From Streptomyces sp. TRM70350 (GTDB lineage: Bacteria; Actinomycetota; Actinomycetes; Streptomycetales; Streptomycetaceae): 64,000 bases of DNA. The notes under the pieces are model-generated. The model searched no databases. It was given only the letters and a program-made list of their open reading frames with translations, and had not been told where the DNA came from. The DNA is taken from the NCBI RefSeq assembly GCF_019219825.1, contig NZ_JAHUXH010000005.1:248001-312000 (forward strand). Direction: 5' to 3'. Made by a program: the position numbers and the translations under genes. Below are positions 61,471-64,000 of the stretch, piece by piece; within the stretch, counting starts at the first letter, position 1, and each line of letters opens with the position of its first letter.

Positions 61471-62853
61471 TCAGGCGTCGAACTCGTGGTCGCGGGTCTC
61501 CGGCAGTGCCAGCAGGCACAGGAGGCTCAGCAGGCAGAGTCCGCCGGTGTAGAAGCCGAGGACGAGCGGTGAGTCCCAGTGGCTGTTCAGCCAGGTGGCG
61601 GCCAGCGGGGCGAAGCCGCCACCCAGGGTGTTGGCGAGGATGAAGGCCGCGGAGGCGCCGGTGTAGCGCAGCCGCGCCGGGAAGAGTTCGGGGAGGAAGG
61701 CCGCCACCGGGGAGAACATCAGCGCGAGCAGCGCGAGTCCGACCGTGTAGGCGCCGGTGATCAACCAGGGGTCGCGGGAACTCAGCGAGGCGTACATGGG
61801 CACCGCCCACAGCACGCAGCCCACCGCTCCGGTCAGCATCACCGGGCGCCGGCCGATCCGGTCGGCCAGCCCGGCGGCCGGGAGGGTGACGGCGATTCCG
61901 GCCGCCGCGCCGACGCTCGCGGCGGTCAGCATCGTGTTCTGGGGGATGCCGAGCGACTTCGGCCCGTACGAGAGGCTGTAGACGATCGTCAGGTAGTAGA
62001 CGGCCGAGCCGCCCAGCGCGGCGCCGATGCCGAGCAGCAGTCGGCCGGGGTGCCGGGTGACAAGCGTGCCGAGCGGGAAGCGGGACGTCGGCGCGGGTGT
62101 CTTCGCCTGCGTCCGCGCCTCCGGCTGGGCCTGCGCCGACGCCTCGGTCGGCGGCGTGAACACCGGTGACTCGGAGACCGCCGTACGCACCCAGAGGCCG
62201 ACCACGACGAGCACGGTGCTGAGCAGGAACGGGATCCGCCAGGCCCAGTCGGTGAAGCCGTCCCGGCCCGCGATGTTCAGCGTGGGCAGGATGACCGCGC
62301 TGGACAGCAGGAAGCCGAGCGAGGGGCCGACGTTCGGGATGGACGCGTACAGCGCGCGGCGTCCGGGCGGCGCGTGCTCCGCGGCGAGCAGCACCGCCCC
62401 GCCCCACTCGCCGCCCATGCTCACGCCCTGCAGCAGACGGAGCGTCACCAGCAGGACGGGGGCGAGGAGTCCGGCGGTCTCGTAGGTGGGGAGCAGTCCT
62501 ACGCCGACCGTTGCCACGCCCATCAGCAAGAGGGAGGCGACCAGGGCACGGCGGCGGCCGAGGCGGTCACCGATCGTGCCGAACAGCGCGACACCCAGAG
62601 GGCGGGCGAGGAAGGCCGCTGCGAACGTGAGGAACGCGGCCAGGGAGGAGACGGTCGCGTTGCCGGAGGGGAAGAAGGCGGGTCCGAGGACGAGTGCGCT
62701 GGCGGTGCCGTACACCGCGAAGTCGTAGTACTCGATCGTCGTGCCGACCAGGCTCGCGGCGGCGACCCGCGACGCCTTGGTCCCGTCGGTCGCGGGGGCC
62801 GGCTGTGGGGACGTAACGATCATGGGCGTGGCCTGGGACGGCAATTCGGGCAT
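61471..62853 (-). CDS. MFS transporter, metabolite:H+ symporter (MHS) family
   Basis: A 460-residue permease with twelve membrane segments. Diagnostic pieces are ASLVGTTIEYYDFAVYGTASALVLGPAFFP (TM1 of the MHS family), FGTIGDRLGRRRALVASLLLMGVATVGVGLLPTYE, RLLQGVSMGGEWGGAVLLAAEHAPPGRRALYAS and LADRIGRRPVMLTG. Such proteins import or export small carboxylates (ShiA, citrate, proline/betaine-like). Shikimate or aromatic acids would suit the neighbouring aldolase, but that is speculation. ATG 62853 is preferred; ATG 62823 is an alternative. Confidence 0.9.
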   Translation of the reverse strand: MPELPSQATPMIVTSPQPAPATDGTKASRVAAASLVGTTIEYYDFAVYGTASALVLGPAFFPSGNATVSSLAAFLTFAAAFLARPLGVALFGTIGDRLGRRRALVASLLLMGVATVGVGLLPTYETAGLLAPVLLVTLRLLQGVSMGGEWGGAVLLAAEHAPPGRRALYASIPNVGPSLGFLLSSAVILPTLNIAGRDGFTDWAWRIPFLLSTVLVVVGLWVRTAVSESPVFTPPTEASAQAQPEARTQAKTPAPTSRFPLGTLVTRHPGRLLLGIGAALGGSAVYYLTIVYSLSYGPKSLGIPQNTMLTAASVGAAAGIAVTLPAAGLADRIGRRPVMLTGAVGCVLWAVPMYASLSSRDPWLITGAYTVGLALLALMFSPVAAFLPELFPARLRYTGASAAFILANTLGGGFAPLAATWLNSHWDSPLVLGFYTGGLCLLSLLCLLALPETRDHEFDA

Positions 62854-63276
62854 GGGGAATCCATTCCGATACGCCCGGCCCGTGTGGTCCGGGTTCTGGT
62901 GGGGAGCGCGAAGCACCCTAAGCCCGGGAATTCAATTTCGACAAGGAATTCGACAGGGAAGCCGTGCCGTTCGAAAAGCCGGACGGCGGAGTCTTCTATT
63001 TACACGCGTTACCAGCGACGAAACACCTGATGCGGCCATGAGTTCGGACAGATCAATCCAATGCATACCCTCCAGGGCTGTCAATCCTCGCCACCTGTCA
63101 ACTCGCTGTCATTATTTATGCACTACTCGACATGAATATTCATCCTTCGCTACACCTTGCCAACGGCTGATCACACACGGAATGCTGAGATCCGAAGGAA
63201 GTTGAAACTTCTACGACCATCGAATTTCGGACACCGGGCATTGGAAGGATCCACGGAGGGGGAAGAAGTATTACCC
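62854..63276. promoter_or_regulatory. AT-rich divergent regulatory region before the GriI-like gene
   Basis: This 423-base region between the divergent transporter and aldolase genes is by far the most AT-rich in the window (for example CATTATTTATGCACTACTCG near 63110). It contains the 12-base perfect palindrome ATGAATATTCAT and two GAATTCGACA words (near 62930-62960). No coding sequence is convincing. It should hold both promoters and operator sites. Confidence 0.6.
63132..63143. promoter_or_regulatory. Perfect palindrome ATGAATATTCAT
   Basis: A 12-base perfect palindrome made mostly of A/T, rare in such GC-rich DNA. It is 134 bases upstream of the GriI-like start. This is a likely operator for a pathway regulator not in the window. 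Confidence 0.5.
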
Positions 63277-64000
63277 ATGCTGAAAAACGGCAAGCTATTT
63301 CGCTTGAGAAGACTTTCGCTGGCCGGAGACGGCCGGCATCTCCTCGTACCGCTCGACCACAGCGTTTCGGACGGACCGATCGTCCCCGCCGACAAGTGGG
63401 ACGACCTGTTGCGCGCGCTGGTGGACGGCGGGGCCGACGGGATCATCGTCCACAAGGGACGTGCCCGCGCCTTCGCCCCGGACATCCTCAAGAGCTGCGC
63501 CCTGGTGGTGCACCTGAGCGCCAGCACCGCCCACTCCGCCGACGTGCACGCCAAGGTGCTGGTCGCCGACGTCGAGGAGGCGCTGCGGCTCGGTGCGGAC
63601 GCGGTGAGCGTCCACGTCAACATCGGCTCGGACACCGAGGCCCAGCAGCTGGCCGATCTCGGGGCGGTGGCACGTTCCTGCGACGCGTGGGGCATGCCGC
63701 TGATCGCGATGGTCTACCCCCGCGGCCCGCGGATCGCGGACCCGCACGCCCCGGCCCTTCTCGCGCATCTGGCCAACGTGGCCGCGGACCTGGGCGCGGA
63801 CATGGTGAAGACCTCCGTCGCCCTGCCGCTGGAGCGGATGGCCGAGGTGGTGGCGGACAGCCCCATCCCGATCCTCGCGGCCGGCGGTCCGCCGGACGGC
63901 TCCGACCTCGTCGCGTACGGCACCGCGGTGATGGGCGCCGGCTGCCAGGGGCTGGCCATCGGCCGCCGGATCTTCTCGGCGCCCTCCCCCTGTGCGCTGG
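63277..64000 (+). CDS. GriI-like aldolase (ADTH-synthase family), cut by right edge
   Basis: The open frame runs 241 codons to the window end without a stop; GGAGGGGGAAGAAG precedes the ATG. The protein resembles class I aldolases of the MJ0400/GriI group: LFRLRRLSLAGDGRHLLVPLDHSVSDGPI, VHKGRAR, VVHLSASTAHSADVHAKVLVADVEEALRLGADAVSVHVNIGS, and Schiff-base Lys178 in ADMVKTSVALP. GriI condenses aspartate semialdehyde with DHAP to a C7 precursor that GriH turns into 3-amino-4-hydroxybenzoate, used in grixazone and manumycin-type products. About 30 residues should be missing. Confidence 0.88.
   Translation, partial: MLKNGKLFRLRRLSLAGDGRHLLVPLDHSVSDGPIVPADKWDDLLRALVDGGADGIIVHKGRARAFAPDILKSCALVVHLSASTAHSADVHAKVLVADVEEALRLGADAVSVHVNIGSDTEAQQLADLGAVARSCDAWGMPLIAMVYPRGPRIADPHAPALLAHLANVAADLGADMVKTSVALPLERMAEVVADSPIPILAAGGPPDGSDLVAYGTAVMGAGCQGLAIGRRIFSAPSPCAL

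Overview
The window is high-GC actinobacterial chromosome and almost certainly Streptomyces. The reasons are GC-rich codon use with frequent GTG/TTG starts, HspR/HAIR-controlled dnaK and clpB, DUF5753 and DUF6879 regulators, SCO5918-family and DUF3151 proteins, and a gene order from fba/pyrE through clpB to the dnaK operon that matches what I remember of the S. coelicolor SCO36xx region. Names come from motif and family recognition; no search was run.

Layout. 1-13.9 kb: a 5'-cut diacylglycerol-kinase-like gene, a MarR-like regulator beside an ABC exporter pair, a Uma2 protein, a P450, a small accessory cassette (frameshifted DUF6879 gene, XRE-DUF5753 regulator, three small proteins and a methyltransferase around a triple-repeat intergenic region), a two-component system, and a secreted DUF1023 hydrolase coupled to a stand-alone LuxR domain. 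14-18 kb: a tryptophan-to-anthranilate module (tryptophan 2,3-dioxygenase, kynureninase, arylformamidase-like hydrolase) plus a TetR gene. 18-31 kb: DUF3151, an efflux pump, fba, pyrE, aldose epimerase, membrane and polyamine-synthase-like genes, an aminotransferase, YbjN and clpB. 31.6-36.7 kb: a degenerate Rieske-like protein, a small secreted DTGW-repeat peptide, three paralogous LuxR-type regulators and an orphan sugar-binding lipoprotein. 37-41.3 kb: the dnaK-grpE-dnaJ-hspR operon with two HAIR operators. 41.3-48.8 kb: a degenerate WecA-like membrane protein, a large Fe-S oxidoreductase, an FAD oxidase, an ECF41 sigma factor and its oxidoreductase partner. 48.8-54.6 kb: a cold-shock neighbourhood (Csp, DEAD-box helicase, CBS, SCO5918, MerR) and a DUF2182/DUF1326 pair. 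54.6-64 kb: accessory DNA with a broken LAETG surface-protein remnant, a SpoIIE-type phosphatase, a type III polyketide synthase, a beta-hydroxyacid dehydrogenase, a broken MarR gene, an MHS transporter and, cut by the right edge, a GriI-like aldolase that probably opens an aminohydroxybenzoate biosynthetic cluster.

The genes fall into functional groups. The heat-shock genes form one regulon: HspR, encoded last in the dnaK operon, should bind the HAIR elements before dnaK and clpB. The kyn genes overlap and form one catabolic unit. The ECF41 gene and its flanking flavoproteins share a TGTCAGGG promoter-like box. The least understood unit is the DTGW peptide with its divergent LuxR-type regulators, which looks like a candidate peptide-signalling locus. 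The right-hand 10 kb has several decayed genes and AT-richer spacers, consistent with acquired or recombined DNA.
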